Source: Anaeromicrobium sediminis
Lineage (GTDB): Bacteria > Bacillota > Clostridia > Peptostreptococcales > Thermotaleaceae
NCBI RefSeq assembly: GCF_002270055.1
Contig: NZ_NIBG01000003.1
Span: 168,083 to 232,082, forward strand
Direction: 5' to 3'
DNA length: 64,000 bases
Shown here one piece after another: positions 18,377-27,490 of this stretch. The translations under genes and the position numbers were made by a program. The first letter of the stretch is position 1; each line of letters starts with the position of its first letter. Below the pieces are notes generated by a model. That model did not search any database, was not told the DNA's origin, and worked only from the letters and a program-made list of their open reading frames with translations.

Positions 18377-18428
18377 AACCTGCTTAATTAGACACAATAA
18401 ATAGTCTATTTGAGCGGGTTTTGTTTTT
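18377..18428 (+). terminator. Terminator of the pfl operon
   Basis: AACCTGCT and AGCGGGTT form an outer stem, and AGAC with GTCT (in TTAGACAC and TAGTCTAT) can form an inner one; TTGTTTTTTA follows. Confidence 0.75.
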
Positions 18429-18520
18429 TATTGTATTTTCATATTTTTTCCAAAAAATCACAGATGTAGTATAATTATGAATAGGATTTTAAATAGTTGT
18501 TTCTAAACATGAGTTAGGAG

Positions 18521-19366
18521 ATGATGAGAATAAAAGTAAAGTTAATCATTAGTATAGTTTTGTTTTTAGTGGCTTTTCTATACTATCAGAATAATAAACT
18601 ATCAATAACAAGAATAAATATAAAATCTTCTAAAGTTCCCAATGAATTTTGCGGAAGCATAATTCTACATTTGTCAGATTTCCACAATAAAAAACTAGGG
18701 AATAGTCATGATAAATTAGTGGAAGTTGTTAAAAAGGTAAAGCCGGATTTGATAGTATTTACTGGAGATTTAATCGACAGTAGACTTTACAATGAACATA
18801 TTGCAATTACATTGTTAGAACAAATTACTAAAATAGCACCAGTATATTATGTAACGGGTAATCATGAATGGAGATCTGGAAAGTATGGAAGGCTCAAAAA
18901 AAAGATTGAGAAGTGCAACGTAACAATATTAGATGATAAATATCATAAAATTAATAGAGGAAATGATAGTATATATATTATTGGCTTTGATGACCCTAGA
19001 AAGTATTCTAGAAAATATAAAGATTATATACAGTTTAAAATTAAAGTGGAAGATTTAATGAATGAAATTGAGGCTGATAAGTTTAAAATTTTACTAAGTC
19101 ATAGACCAGAGCTATTTTCATTATATTGTTCACAAAATATTGACCTAGTTTTTTCAGGGCATGCTCATGGGGGACAAGTTAGACTCCCTTTTATAGGTGG
19201 ATTATTTTCACCTCATCAAGGATTATTTCCTCAATACACATCTGGTACTTATAAACAGGGTAATACTAGGATGATTGTAAGTAGAGGAATAGGAAATAGC
19301 AGTGTTGCACCACAAAGAATATTTAATAAACCAGAAATAGTGATTGTGAAAGTTATGAGAAAATAA
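18521..19366 (+). CDS. Membrane-anchored metallophosphoesterase (YkuE/YaeI-like)
   Basis: 281 residues, ATG 18521 (or 18524) after TTAGGAGA. An N-terminal helix (about residues 5-22) anchors the protein. The calcineurin-like metal site follows in order: LHLSDFHNKK, FTGDLIDSR, VTGNHEW, LLSHRPELF and FSGHAHGGQVRLP. The family hydrolyses phosphoesters, and relatives act on membrane lipids or nucleotides; the substrate here is unknown. Single gene between terminator 18377-18428 and the MarR promoter. Confidence 0.88.
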   Translation: MMRIKVKLIISIVLFLVAFLYYQNNKLSITRINIKSSKVPNEFCGSIILHLSDFHNKKLGNSHDKLVEVVKKVKPDLIVFTGDLIDSRLYNEHIAITLLEQITKIAPVYYVTGNHEWRSGKYGRLKKKIEKCNVTILDDKYHKINRGNDSIYIIGFDDPRKYSRKYKDYIQFKIKVEDLMNEIEADKFKILLSHRPELFSLYCSQNIDLVFSGHAHGGQVRLPFIGGLFSPHQGLFPQYTSGTYKQGNTRMIVSRGIGNSSVAPQRIFNKPEIVIVKVMRK

Positions 19367-19411
19367 TAAATATGAAATTGTAATTAATGAAAAATAAATT
19401 GCAAAAATGCC

Positions 19412-19440
19412 TTGACTATATTACTAACTAGTAATATAAT
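19412..19440 (+). promoter_or_regulatory. Promoter of the MarR gene with palindromic operator in its spacer
   Basis: TTGACT (19412-19417) and TATAAT (19435-19440) are 17 nt apart. The spacer contains ATTACTA-AC-TAGTAAT, whose arms are exact reverse complements. The ATG at 19447 lies 7 nt after the -10 box, so the transcript would be leaderless. Confidence 0.7.
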
Positions 19441-19446
19441 TTGAGT

Positions 19447-19896
19447 ATGAATAACAATAGTAAAGTATCATACGGTGAAATTAATGATTTGAATTTACAT
19501 CTTGTAATTGCTTTGTCCAGATCTAATCAATTCTTACAAAAAAAGAATTTGAAAAGTATTAAAAAGGGAGGATTGACGCATTCTCAGTTCGGAGTGCTTG
19601 AAGTATTGTATCATAAGGGGGATCTACGAATTTCTGAAATAATCGAAAAGATTCTATCCACTGGTGGCAACATGACTGTGGTTATAGACAATCTTCAAAA
19701 GAATGATTTAGTTAAGAGAATCTCCGATCCTAAGGATAGAAGAGCAACATTAATAAGCATTACAGATAAGGGTAGGAAATTGTTGGATGATTTATTTCCA
19801 AAGCATGTAGAAGAAATAAGAGAGATTTTTGATGGGTTGACAAAGGAAGAGAAAAAAATACTTATAATGCTTCTTAAAAAAATGAGTGAAGCATAA
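19447..19896 (+). CDS. MarR-family transcriptional regulator
   Basis: 149 residues from ATG 19447 (TTG 19441 is possible). The winged helix is visible: LTHSQFGVLEVLYHKGDLRI, then the recognition helix region STGGNMTVVIDNLQ, and a wing with RISDPKDRRATLISITDKGR (about residues 95-115). MarR proteins repress their own operon and release DNA on ligand or thiol oxidation. The palindromes at 19416-19434, 19916-19925 and 20150-20159 suggest it controls itself and the downstream dsbA-like and azoreductase genes, a pattern expected for quinone or electrophile sensing. Confidence 0.88.
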   Translation: MNNNSKVSYGEINDLNLHLVIALSRSNQFLQKKNLKSIKKGGLTHSQFGVLEVLYHKGDLRISEIIEKILSTGGNMTVVIDNLQKNDLVKRISDPKDRRATLISITDKGRKLLDDLFPKHVEEIREIFDGLTKEEKKILIMLLKKMSEA

Positions 19897-19902
19897 ATTT
19901 TT

Positions 19903-19933
19903 TTAACTATATACAACTAATTAGTAATATAAT
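19903..19933 (+). promoter_or_regulatory. Second promoter with MarR-type operator
   Basis: The palindrome ACTAATTAGT (19916-19925) sits just before TATAAT (19928-19933), with a TTAACT at 19903. The layout repeats the marR promoter. It could drive the roughly 330-nt leader toward the DsbA-like gene. No gene was found in 19934-20140. Confidence 0.5.
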
Positions 19934-20149
19934 AACTTTAATCAAATTTCATATATCATGTAAAATAAAATATTTTAGTATGCTAACTGAATTTTAAAGT
20001 TAAATAATGTGTAATTGAAAGGAAATAGTATCTTTGTCAGTGATAATAATGAGCCGATTAACATGTGGAGGAAAAGACTATTTTTATAGTGATTAGGATT
20101 TCTACTAAGAGAAAGTATTGTTAGTATATTTTTTAAAAGAAATTTAACT

Positions 20150-20165
20150 ACTAATTAGTTATAAA
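20150..20165 (+). promoter_or_regulatory. Third MarR-type operator overlapping a -10 box
   Basis: ACTAATTAGT (20150-20159) abuts TATAAA (20160-20165), about 100 nt before the DsbA-like gene. It is the same core palindrome as at 19916-19925. Confidence 0.5.
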
Positions 20166-20261
20166 ATAAAACTTAATATAATATGAAAATGAATAATTAG
20201 ACATAAACAAGAAAAATATATAGGCATAATGAGTTATTAAAGTTATAGAGGGGGGATTAAT

Positions 20262-20894
20262 GTGAAAAAGAAAGTGACAATAGAATTTTTTCATGATGTT
20301 CTTTGTTCATGGTGCTATATTTTATCACCGAGATTAAGAGAACTAGTTAAAGAGTTTCCTGAAATAGAAGTTATTCATCGTTCCTTTGCCTTATCTAAAA
20401 CACCAGAGGATACAATTAGAGCATTTGGATCAATGGAAAATGCAAAAGAGGAAATTATGAAGCATTGGAGAGCTTCAAATATAAATGATGAAGATAAAAG
20501 AATAAGTACAGACTTAATGGAATGTCAAGATTTCAATTATCCATATTCAATGCCTGGACTATTAGGGTGTAAGGCTGCAGAAATTCAAGGGGGACAAGAG
20601 GCACATTGGAATTATTTTGATCTTGTACAAAGGGCACATCTTACAGAAGCAAGAAATATTGCTGATGAAGAAGTTTTATATGATGTGGCAGTGCAAGTAG
20701 GACTTAACAAAGAAAAATTTATTAAGGATTTTAATAGTGAAACTGTTAAGAAGATGGTTGAAGATGATATTAACTTATCTAGACAAAAACATGTTAACTC
20801 AGTTCCTACAATAATTATTAATGGTGAGCACAAAATATCAGGGGCTTTAAAATATGATGTCCTTAAAGAGTTCATTAGTAAAAATTATTTATAA
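20262..20894 (+). CDS. DsbA-family oxidoreductase (FrnE-like)
   Basis: 210 residues from GTG 20262 after GAGGGGGG. The thioredoxin-like N-terminus reads EFFHDVLCSWCYILSPRLRE, giving a C-S-W-C redox motif near residue 14; the helical insertion and the cis-Pro region HVNSVPTIIING near 180 fit the FrnE/DsbA group. No signal peptide, so it acts in the cytosol. Its position between MarR and an azoreductase, with shared operator-like sites upstream, suggests a response to electrophiles or quinones. Confidence 0.88.
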   Translation: MKKKVTIEFFHDVLCSWCYILSPRLRELVKEFPEIEVIHRSFALSKTPEDTIRAFGSMENAKEEIMKHWRASNINDEDKRISTDLMECQDFNYPYSMPGLLGCKAAEIQGGQEAHWNYFDLVQRAHLTEARNIADEEVLYDVAVQVGLNKEKFIKDFNSETVKKMVEDDINLSRQKHVNSVPTIIINGEHKISGALKYDVLKEFISKNYL

Positions 20895-20966
20895 TTCTAA
20901 AATACTATTAACCACAGAAACAATAGGATGTATAGGATAAATAATGCTTAGAAAGAGAGTGTTGAA

Positions 20967-21653
20967 ATGTTTGAAAGAATAAAAAAGATATTTAAAAAAG
21001 AAAGGAATGTTAATAAAATGAAAAAAGTACTTTATATTACAGCAAATGCAAAATCAGAAGAACAATCATTTAGTTTAAAAGCAGGAAGAGAGTTCATAGA
21101 CTTATATAAACAAAATAATCCTCAGGATGAGATTACTGAGATTAATCTTTATGATATAGATATACCTTACATTGATACGGATGTATTTAGTGGATGGGGT
21201 AAACTTCAAAGTGGTAAGTCGTTTGATGAATTGACAGATAATGAAAAGAAAACAGTAGGTAAAATAAATCAATTCACTGACCAATTTATTGAAGCAGATA
21301 AGTATGTATTCGTAACACCTATGTGGAATTTATCAATACCACCAAAGATGAAGGCATATATTGATACATTTGTTATTGCAGGAAAAACTTTTAAATATAC
21401 TGAAAATGGACCTGTTGGCCTTTTAGAAGGTAAAAAAGCAGTACACATTCAAGCTTCAGGTGGAATTTACTCAGAAGGACCAGCTAAGAATTTTGAATTT
21501 GGAAATAGTTATATTAAAACTGTATTAGGTTTCATTGGTGTTAATTCAGTTGAATCCATATTAATTGAAGGAACTGCTCAATCAGAACCTGGACCTGATG
21601 CCATTAAAGCTAAAGCAAGTGAAAGAGTTAAAGAAGTCATAAAAGGTTTTTAA
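20967..21653 (+). CDS. FMN-dependent NADH-azoreductase / quinone reductase
   Basis: 228 residues from ATG 20967, or 211 from ATG 21018, which would give the usual [10 protein letters not shown] start; the first 17 residues (KKIFKKERN) may be an extension. The flavodoxin-like fold shows [10 protein letters not shown] for FMN phosphate, [19 protein letters not shown] (about residues 110-130) and [13 protein letters not shown]. Azoreductases of this group reduce quinones and azo dyes with NADH. Lies 72 nt after the DsbA-like gene and ends at a strong terminator. Confidence 0.88.
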   Translation: MFERIKKIFKKERNVNKMKKVLYITANAKSEEQSFSLKAGREFIDLYKQNNPQDEITEINLYDIDIPYIDTDVFSGWGKLQSGKSFDELTDNEKKTVGKINQFTDQFIEADKYVFVTPMWNLSIPPKMKAYIDTFVIAGKTFKYTENGPVGLLEGKKAVHIQASGGIYSEGPAKNFEFGNSYIKTVLGFIGVNSVESILIEGTAQSEPGPDAIKAKASERVKEVIKGF

Positions 21654-21685
21654 AAGAACGAATGCATATTTAACTTAGTTTTTAA

Positions 21686-21730
21686 CCTAAGAAAGTAATT
21701 GGTAAAAAGTTACTTTCTTAGGCTTTTTTT
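21686..21730 (+). terminator. Rho-independent terminator
   Basis: CCTAAGAAAGTAA pairs fully with TTACTTTCTTAGG around an 11-nt loop, followed by CTTTTTTT. It closes the azoreductase unit. Confidence 0.9.
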
Positions 21731-21917
21731 ATTGAAAAGCTATTTTCCTTAAAAGGTAGATTTAGACAATATAATTGAATTTTATAATAGGGCTTGTTAT
21801 ACTTAAGATGTACATAAAATCAAGAAAAAGAAAGAAAAGAGAAGAAAAAAGGAGGAATGATGAGGAAATAAAGGTAAAATATGTAATTCATTTATGAAGT
21901 TGAAGGAGAAGAGTAAA

Positions 21918-23483
21918 ATGAAAAAAAATTTAATTACAGGTAGCATTTCTTTATTATATTTAATAATTATTACTATTATGAATGTGACAATTTTACACAG
22001 TTTAAATTACTATATATCTGTAGTTATTAATGTTCTTTTCACAATGATCTATGCATATATAGTGCTGAACAATGTACATAAGGGGAAAATGAATGAATTA
22101 GAACGTATATTAGATATTGTTACTAAAAGTCGCTATGACTGTGATTTAGATGAGTATGTAAAAGAGAATAATTATGTATCATTAATTGTAGAAGGATTTA
22201 ATAATACAAAAGAAGCTTCTAAGCATGTATTAAAATCATCCGTAGAGCTTGCTCAGGTAGCCGACAATGTTGCAGATAAAGTGAATGACATGGAGACATC
22301 AACAGAGCAGATTGCCACAACAAGCGAGGAAATAGTAGCAGGTTCATTAAATCAAATGGAATCTATAAACAGTATTTTTAGTAATATTGAAAACGTAGGA
22401 AATAATATAGAAAATATAAGAGGACAGTTAAAAACAATTATGAATCATGCAGATATATCTGTTAAACTTACTGAAGATGGCAATAAATATGTGGGTAAAA
22501 CCAAGGAATCTATCGAGATCGTAAGAAATATTATGATTGAATATAGCAATAATCTTCATAATTTCATAGAGAGCTTTTCACAGATCATAAAGTTTGCAGA
22601 GATTATTAAAGGAATTACTGAACAGACGAATCTACTTGCATTAAATTCATCTATTGAAGCGGCTAGAGCAGGTGAGCATGGTAGGGGATTTGCCGTTGTA
22701 GCAAATGAGATTGGCAACTTATCAAACCAGTCACAGGCTGCTTCTCAAGAGATCAGTACTGTTATTCAGGATATGGAGAAAAGAATTTTTAAATTGACAG
22801 AAGAAATGTCAAAGGGCACAGATAAGATAGAAGAAGGTATACAGATAGCCCAAAAAACAGAAACGGCATTTAAAAAAATATCAGATAGTACTCTAGATAC
22901 AAAATCTCAAGTTTCAACAATTGGAAAGCATATGGAAGAAATGGGTGGACATACTGCTAGCGTAATTAATTCAGTGGAAACCATTCAAGGAATCTCTGAG
23001 GGAAATGTGGCTGATTGTCAGCAATTTAGCGCTGTTATAGAAGAGATAAATACTTCCTTTAAGGATATGGTAATGGAATCAAATAATTTAAAGGAATATG
23101 CAAATAGTTTGCAGCAAAGTGTAGCTAAGAATACAATGGATAAATATATGTATCAGAAGGCTTTAGACGTGAAGGAACACCTTGATAAATCAGAGAATGT
23201 TGATTTGAAAAAACTCACTAAAAGTCTTAATATTGGAGATATATACGTAGTTGAGTCTTCTGGAATAATTACTGGGTGCTCTGATCCAGAAGGCCTTGGG
23301 TTAGATTCCTTTGAAATAGATCCAACATCATATGAAGCTTCAAAATTAAAGAGTGGTTATACATCTACTCCTATTAGGAAGAGAACTCATGATGACCAAA
23401 TATATAAGTTTTTACATATTCCATATAAAGAGGGAATGGTTATTTCTGTTTCATTGTCGTTACAAACGGTTTTAAATGTATAA
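21918..23483 (+). CDS. Methyl-accepting chemotaxis protein with C-terminal extra domain
   Basis: 521 residues; ATG 21918 is preferred because AAGGAG lies upstream (21894 is an alternative). Two hydrophobic helices with only a few residues between them occupy about residues 5-53, so there is no periplasmic sensor. The signalling hairpin tip is [20 protein letters not shown], and [11 protein letters not shown] follows. After the signalling helices, about 110 residues ([20 protein letters not shown] to the end) form an additional globular, cache/PAS-like region, so sensing may be cytoplasmic and C-terminal. Single gene. Confidence 0.9.
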   Translation: MKKNLITGSISLLYLIIITIMNVTILHSLNYYISVVINVLFTMIYAYIVLNNVHKGKMNELERILDIVTKSRYDCDLDEYVKENNYVSLIVEGFNNTKEASKHVLKSSVELAQVADNVADKVNDMETSTEQIATTSEEIVAGSLNQMESINSIFSNIENVGNNIENIRGQLKTIMNHADISVKLTEDGNKYVGKTKESIEIVRNIMIEYSNNLHNFIESFSQIIKFAEIIKGITEQTNLLALNSSIEAARAGEHGRGFAVVANEIGNLSNQSQAASQEISTVIQDMEKRIFKLTEEMSKGTDKIEEGIQIAQKTETAFKKISDSTLDTKSQVSTIGKHMEEMGGHTASVINSVETIQGISEGNVADCQQFSAVIEEINTSFKDMVMESNNLKEYANSLQQSVAKNTMDKYMYQKALDVKEHLDKSENVDLKKLTKSLNIGDIYVVESSGIITGCSDPEGLGLDSFEIDPTSYEASKLKSGYTSTPIRKRTHDDQIYKFLHIPYKEGMVISVSLSLQTVLNV

Positions 23484-23497
23484 ATAAAAGAAATATT

Positions 23498-23528
23498 AAG
23501 GAAGAGGCCATAGGACTCTTCCTATTTT
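23498..23528 (+). terminator. Hairpin terminator, near-identical to one at 27299
   Basis: AGGAAGAG and CTCTTCCT pair around GCCATAGGA, followed by ATTTTAC. The sequence recurs almost unchanged after the LysR gene. It lies between the chemoreceptor and the convergent transporter gene. Confidence 0.7.
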
Positions 23529-23551
23529 ACTATATGTAGTTGGAATCTTTA

Positions 23552-24685
23552 CTATGCAGTAACTTTTATAATTTTAGATGCTTTCACAAATTTCATTAGT
23601 ATTATTGCAAAAACGATTGAACCTAAAATAATACTTATAAAATTAGCTACTCCAAGTAAAGGACTTGGAAAATACTTTCCGTAAACAATTGTTCCCAAAA
23701 CTTGGGATCCAACAAATCCTCAGACCATACCCCATTGAGCGGGAGAAAAATCGCTAGTTATGAATTTGTTTTTAAAATAATCATTTAGTAATACGATTAA
23801 GAAAATCCACCATGAAATAGTAGTTACATATGCAAATACAATAATCATAAACGAAATTGTACTTATATCAAAAACATAAACTTTATTAACATACACTAGT
23901 ACTTTATAGAAACTAAACCACAATAAACACATTGGGGGTATTACTAAAAAATAGGCTGGTAATAGATGAATATCTGGCATTACTTTTGACTTGATTTGTT
24001 GATGAAAAAGCAATGCTATTTTTAAAGCAAAAACTACAATACCAATCAATAATGAAACAATAGTCATAAATGCTGCGATTGACCCTATAATAGTATTATT
24101 TGATGAAGTTGCAATACCTGAACCATATAGTGAAACAGCACCAATTGCTAGTACATCAAGTAACCAACCAAAATTTAGTTTATCATACTCAAAAAACTCT
24201 GTGAACATAGTCTTAACAACCTTTATCTCGAGAGAAATTAATAACACCCATAAAAAAATAAAGAAAATGAGGCCTGGTAACATTAAACTGTGCATATTAG
24301 CAGATATTTGAGGTACAAAAAAACTAACTGGACCCAAAATTACAACCATAGTCATTGATATTGAGATTAAAGGTGAAAATATTGCGCTATTACTTAGTGG
24401 ATTTTTTATTAGTTCATTAAAACCATTAGTTTTAAACAACCACACAAAAAGTTCCTTTAGAAAAATAACAGTAAGTATTAAATGGATTGCTATAAATGCA
24501 AACATCAATACAATTAATAATAAAGTTGTTGAATACTCAAAAGAACTTAAAGACCATGAAGATATTTTTGATAAAGTAAATACACCTTCACCTTTATAAA
24601 CTGTAGATTTTAGAAAATTAAAAGGCATTAGGGCCATTCCGGCTGCCGCTAAAGAACCTTGAAATTTCAGTGGTGTAAATTTCAT
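23552..24685 (-). CDS. TDT/SLAC1-type membrane transporter with an in-frame UGA (candidate selenoprotein or nonsense mutant)
   Basis: The frame from ATG 24685 gives 321 residues to a TGA at 23720-23722 (codon 322) and then stays open for 55 more codons to TAG at 23552. The whole would be 377 residues. About ten hydrophobic helices fit the tellurite-resistance/dicarboxylate (TDT) channel-like fold; the start TPLKFQGSLAAAGMALMPF is typical. The UGA falls in SPAQWGMV-U-GFVGSQVLG, before the last helix, one base from a Cys codon. A stem with G first in its loop follows. Neighbours are a CGGC protein and selD, whose own Sec is UGA-encoded. Confidence 0.75.
23693..23707 (-). promoter_or_regulatory. 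Candidate bacterial SECIS hairpin in the transporter gene
   Basis: Read on the minus strand, TCCCAA-GTT-TTGGGA forms a perfect 6-bp stem. The apical loop begins 18 nt after the UGA with G then U. Those values agree with the bacterial SECIS consensus of a small apical loop with an early G, some 16-37 nt after UGA. Confidence 0.5.
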
Positions 24686-24823
24686 ATAACTAATCTCCTT
24701 TCATTTTTTATGAGCAATAGCACATAGATTATAAAAAATCAATGTATTATATGTATAGCTTTTATTCAGCTAATGTAGATTTTGATGTTTGGTGATTTTT
24801 AGAATCCGCATATATAGTGTATT

Positions 24824-25156
24824 TTAATGTGTATAGTCAATGATTTTTATAGTATCACCAAGTTTTTTTGCAATGGCATTCTTCATTTTTTCTGCATGTG
24901 GACAAGCAAAACCAATAGGATTTCCTCTTGTGATACATGATGCCAAGGCTATAGTATCTGCCCCTCTTTTTACCATTTCAACAGCCCTTGTAATAGCTTT
25001 TTTTCCAGGACATCCTCCACATGTATTTACTCCAATAACCTCAATTTCACCCTCTACTCCTTCAAAGGCACACTTTTTCTCTTTCATTACTTTAAGGTCT
25101 GTAGTAGCTGGACATGAGTCCTCTGTTTGCATGCATCTAATTAATCCAACTTTCAT
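24824..25156 (-). CDS. CGGC domain-containing protein
   Basis: 110 residues, ATG at 25156 after AAGGAGGGA. The naming motif appears as NTCGGCPGKKAI (about residues 44-55), with further cysteines at RCMQTEDSCPAT, KKCAFEG, ASCITRG and FACPHAEK. Family members are predicted to bind metal through these Cys/His residues; the function is unknown. It lies between selD and the transporter on the same strand, so it likely belongs to the selenium unit, perhaps as a selenium or thiol carrier (inference). Confidence 0.85.
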   Translation of the reverse strand: MKVGLIRCMQTEDSCPATTDLKVMKEKKCAFEGVEGEIEVIGVNTCGGCPGKKAITRAVEMVKRGADTIALASCITRGNPIGFACPHAEKMKNAIAKKLGDTIKIIDYTH

Positions 25157-25214
25157 CTTTATCCCTCCTTATTATTAGTAATTCTATTGTTTATTCTTAA
25201 AGTAAACTTTCATT

Positions 25215-26261
25215 TCATATTACTTCTATAAACTTCTCTTTTTTTTCCGTTACCAAACCTATTTCTGCTGCTACAATGCAACCTGCTGCCATGAGGGCAG
25301 ATTGAAATTGACTTGCTTTTTCTTGAGGAACAGCTATTAAAAGTCCACCTGATGTTTGGGCATCACATAAAAGCATTACGTCTTCTTGGCTAATGCCTTC
25401 TTGCCAAATGATTTTTTCTCGCAAATAGCGGTAATTATTGTGAGTACCTGAAGAAACAGCTCCCATTTTTAACAATTTTCTTACCCCGGAAATTAGGGGG
25501 ATTTTGTCAAGATTTATCTGGGCGGAAACTTGACTTGAGGCCATCATTTCGTATAAGTGCCCTATTAATCCAAATCCTGTTATATCAGTACAAGCATGTA
25601 CTCCAATAGATGTCATAGCCTCAGAAGCTCCTTTATTTAGATGAGCCATAATTTCATATATTTCTTGTTCTATTTCAGAACCTACTAGACCTCGGTCAAT
25701 AGCGCTAGTAATGATTCCCGTACCTAATGGTTTAGTTAAGAACAATATATCACCTGGGCGAGCACCTTTTTTCCTCACTATCTTAGTTGGGTCAACTAAT
25801 CCGGTTACGGTTAGGCCATATTTGGGCGCATTATCTTCAATGGAATGTCCGCCAGCGATATTTACTCCTGCTTCAAGAGCTTTATCAGCGCCTCCTCTTA
25901 AGATTTCTTCTAGGATACTTAAAGGCAATGTTTTCACAGGGAACTCTACGATGTTTAATGCATAGATAGGTTTGGCACCCATTGCATAGATATCACTCAT
26001 AGCATTGGCTACTGCAACAACGCCAAATGCATAAGGGTCATTAAGTACAGGAGTGATAAAATCCACTGTTTGAACTACTGCCAAGTTAGAATTTAATTGA
26101 TAAATTGCTGCATCTTCTTTTAATCCACCCACCAGATTTTTATCTGTTGTAGGTGGCAAACAGCTTAAAATTTGTTCTAAGTCCGCCGGACCAATTTTAC
26201 AGGCTCAGCCAGAACCAGGAGAATAAGCAGTTAGATTAACTAATGGTCTTTGATGAAACAT
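25215..26261 (-). CDS. selD: Selenide, water dikinase containing selenocysteine
   Basis: About 348 residues from ATG 26261; a UGA at 26205-26207 (codon 19) lies in YSPGSG-U-ACKIGPADL, exactly where SelD has its catalytic Cys or Sec. Reading through it joins the start to the long downstream frame. SelD makes selenophosphate from selenide and ATP. Other marks are the ATP-binding Lys after the UGA, GADKALEAGVNIAGGHSIED near the middle, DITGFGLIGHL and CDAQTSGGLL. The Sec form shows that this organism decodes UGA as Sec. Divergent from the LysR regulator. Confidence 0.95.
26180..26192 (-). promoter_or_regulatory. SECIS-like hairpin of selD
   Basis: On the minus strand GGTCC-GGC-GGACT folds with G first in the loop, and the loop starts 17 nt after the selD UGA. 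The geometry is the same, within one nucleotide, as the hairpin in the transporter gene. Confidence 0.6.
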
Positions 26262-26341
26262 AAAACACCTCAATCGTTATTATTTTATTTTATTTTAATA
26301 TATAGTTTGCTATAATTAAAATGCATATATTATACATGAGT

Positions 26342-26358
26342 TATGCAAAATTAGCATA
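26342..26358 (+). promoter_or_regulatory. LysR-type operator between selD and the LysR gene
   Basis: TATGC-AAAATTA-GCATA is an inverted repeat that contains the T-N11-A core (T-GCAAAATTAGC-A) of LysR-family binding sites. It lies 20 nt before the regulator start and about 80 nt before selD, so it could serve both. Confidence 0.6.
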
Positions 26359-26378
26359 CTTATATTTATTAGGGGGTT

Positions 26379-27281
26379 ATGATGGAAATTTCTCACTTAA
26401 AAGCTTTCTATCAGGTTATGATTTGTGGTAGCTTTTCCAAAGCAGCTGAAGAATTATATATAAGCCAACCTGCTCTTTCACGACAGGTGGCATCACTGGA
26501 AAAGGAATTAGGCTTGCAGCTCATTACCCGTCAAAATAGACAAGTAGTTTTAACAGATGCTGGTAGGCGTTTACTAACATATGCAGAAAAAATAATAAGT
26601 CTTAACAATGAGGCTAAAAAAGAAATGCTAGAATTAAAGGACTTAACTATCGGTGATCTTACACTAGGAGCTAGCACTACTATTGCCAATTATTTGCTTC
26701 CTCCAATTATGGCTTTGTACAAGCAAAAGAATCCAGGGATAGATATCCATTTAAAAGTGGATAACAGTCGTCAAATTGAAGAAATGGTATGTGAAGGAAA
26801 GGTAGATATAGGATTGGTAGCAGGTGAAGATCATGCTAACGGATTGTACTATGAAATGTTTGCAGAAGATGAACTATACTTAGTAGTACCTCAAAATCAT
26901 TACTTTATAGAAACTGCTAATATTACCTCTGAACAACTAAATCAGGAAACTTTTTTGTGCAGAGAAGAAGGGTCAGATACTCATCTTCTATTAGAGGATT
27001 TATTTACCAATTTCAATGTAACCTCACAAAAGAAGATTACATTAGGTTCAACTGAGGCAATTAAACGGAGTGTTATTAATAATATGGGGGTTGCTTTTTT
27101 GTCTAAATGTACTTTTGAATACGAATCTCAATTAGGACTTTTAATACCTATAAAAAAGATAAGTATGAAACGCCCTCTTTGTATAAGTTATTCAAAGAGT
27201 ACCAGGTTATCTCCAGCGGCTTTAGCTTTCTGGACATTAATGAAAAAGTATAATGTATGGAACCTTGGCACTAATAAATAA
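26379..27281 (+). CDS. LysR-family regulator, selenium-metabolism associated
   Basis: 300 residues from ATG 26379 (or the next codon) after AGGGGG. The N-terminal helix-turn-helix is typical: LKAFYQVMICGSFSKAAEEL, YISQPALSRQVASLEKELG. The remaining two-lobed domain binds a co-inducer; LREEGS-like CREEGSDTHLLLEDLF is part of it. It is divergent from selD with a T-N11-A palindrome between them. A LysR group linked to selenium genes is known in clostridia; membership here is inferred from this arrangement. Confidence 0.85.
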   Translation: MMEISHLKAFYQVMICGSFSKAAEELYISQPALSRQVASLEKELGLQLITRQNRQVVLTDAGRRLLTYAEKIISLNNEAKKEMLELKDLTIGDLTLGASTTIANYLLPPIMALYKQKNPGIDIHLKVDNSRQIEEMVCEGKVDIGLVAGEDHANGLYYEMFAEDELYLVVPQNHYFIETANITSEQLNQETFLCREEGSDTHLLLEDLFTNFNVTSQKKITLGSTEAIKRSVINNMGVAFLSKCTFEYESQLGLLIPIKKISMKRPLCISYSKSTRLSPAALAFWTLMKKYNVWNLGTNK

Positions 27282-27298
27282 AACTGTATACAAATATT

Positions 27299-27330
27299 AA
27301 GGAAGAGTCCATAGGACTCTTCCTATTTTG
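27299..27330 (+). terminator. Hairpin terminator after LysR
   Basis: AGGAAGAGTCC and GGACTCTTCCT pair around ATA, followed by ATTTTG. It is almost identical to 23498-23528. Confidence 0.8.
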
Positions 27331-27490
27331 TTATATATATAATTTTTAATCTAGTTTTTTTTAAAAATTTTAAAATAGAGATTATACCCTAAGAATTAAT
27401 TTTCTTAAAAAGGCACTAAATTAGTAATAATTTCTTGAAAATAGGCAATGCTTATATATAGTATATACAATAGAAAATGGAGGAGTATAA

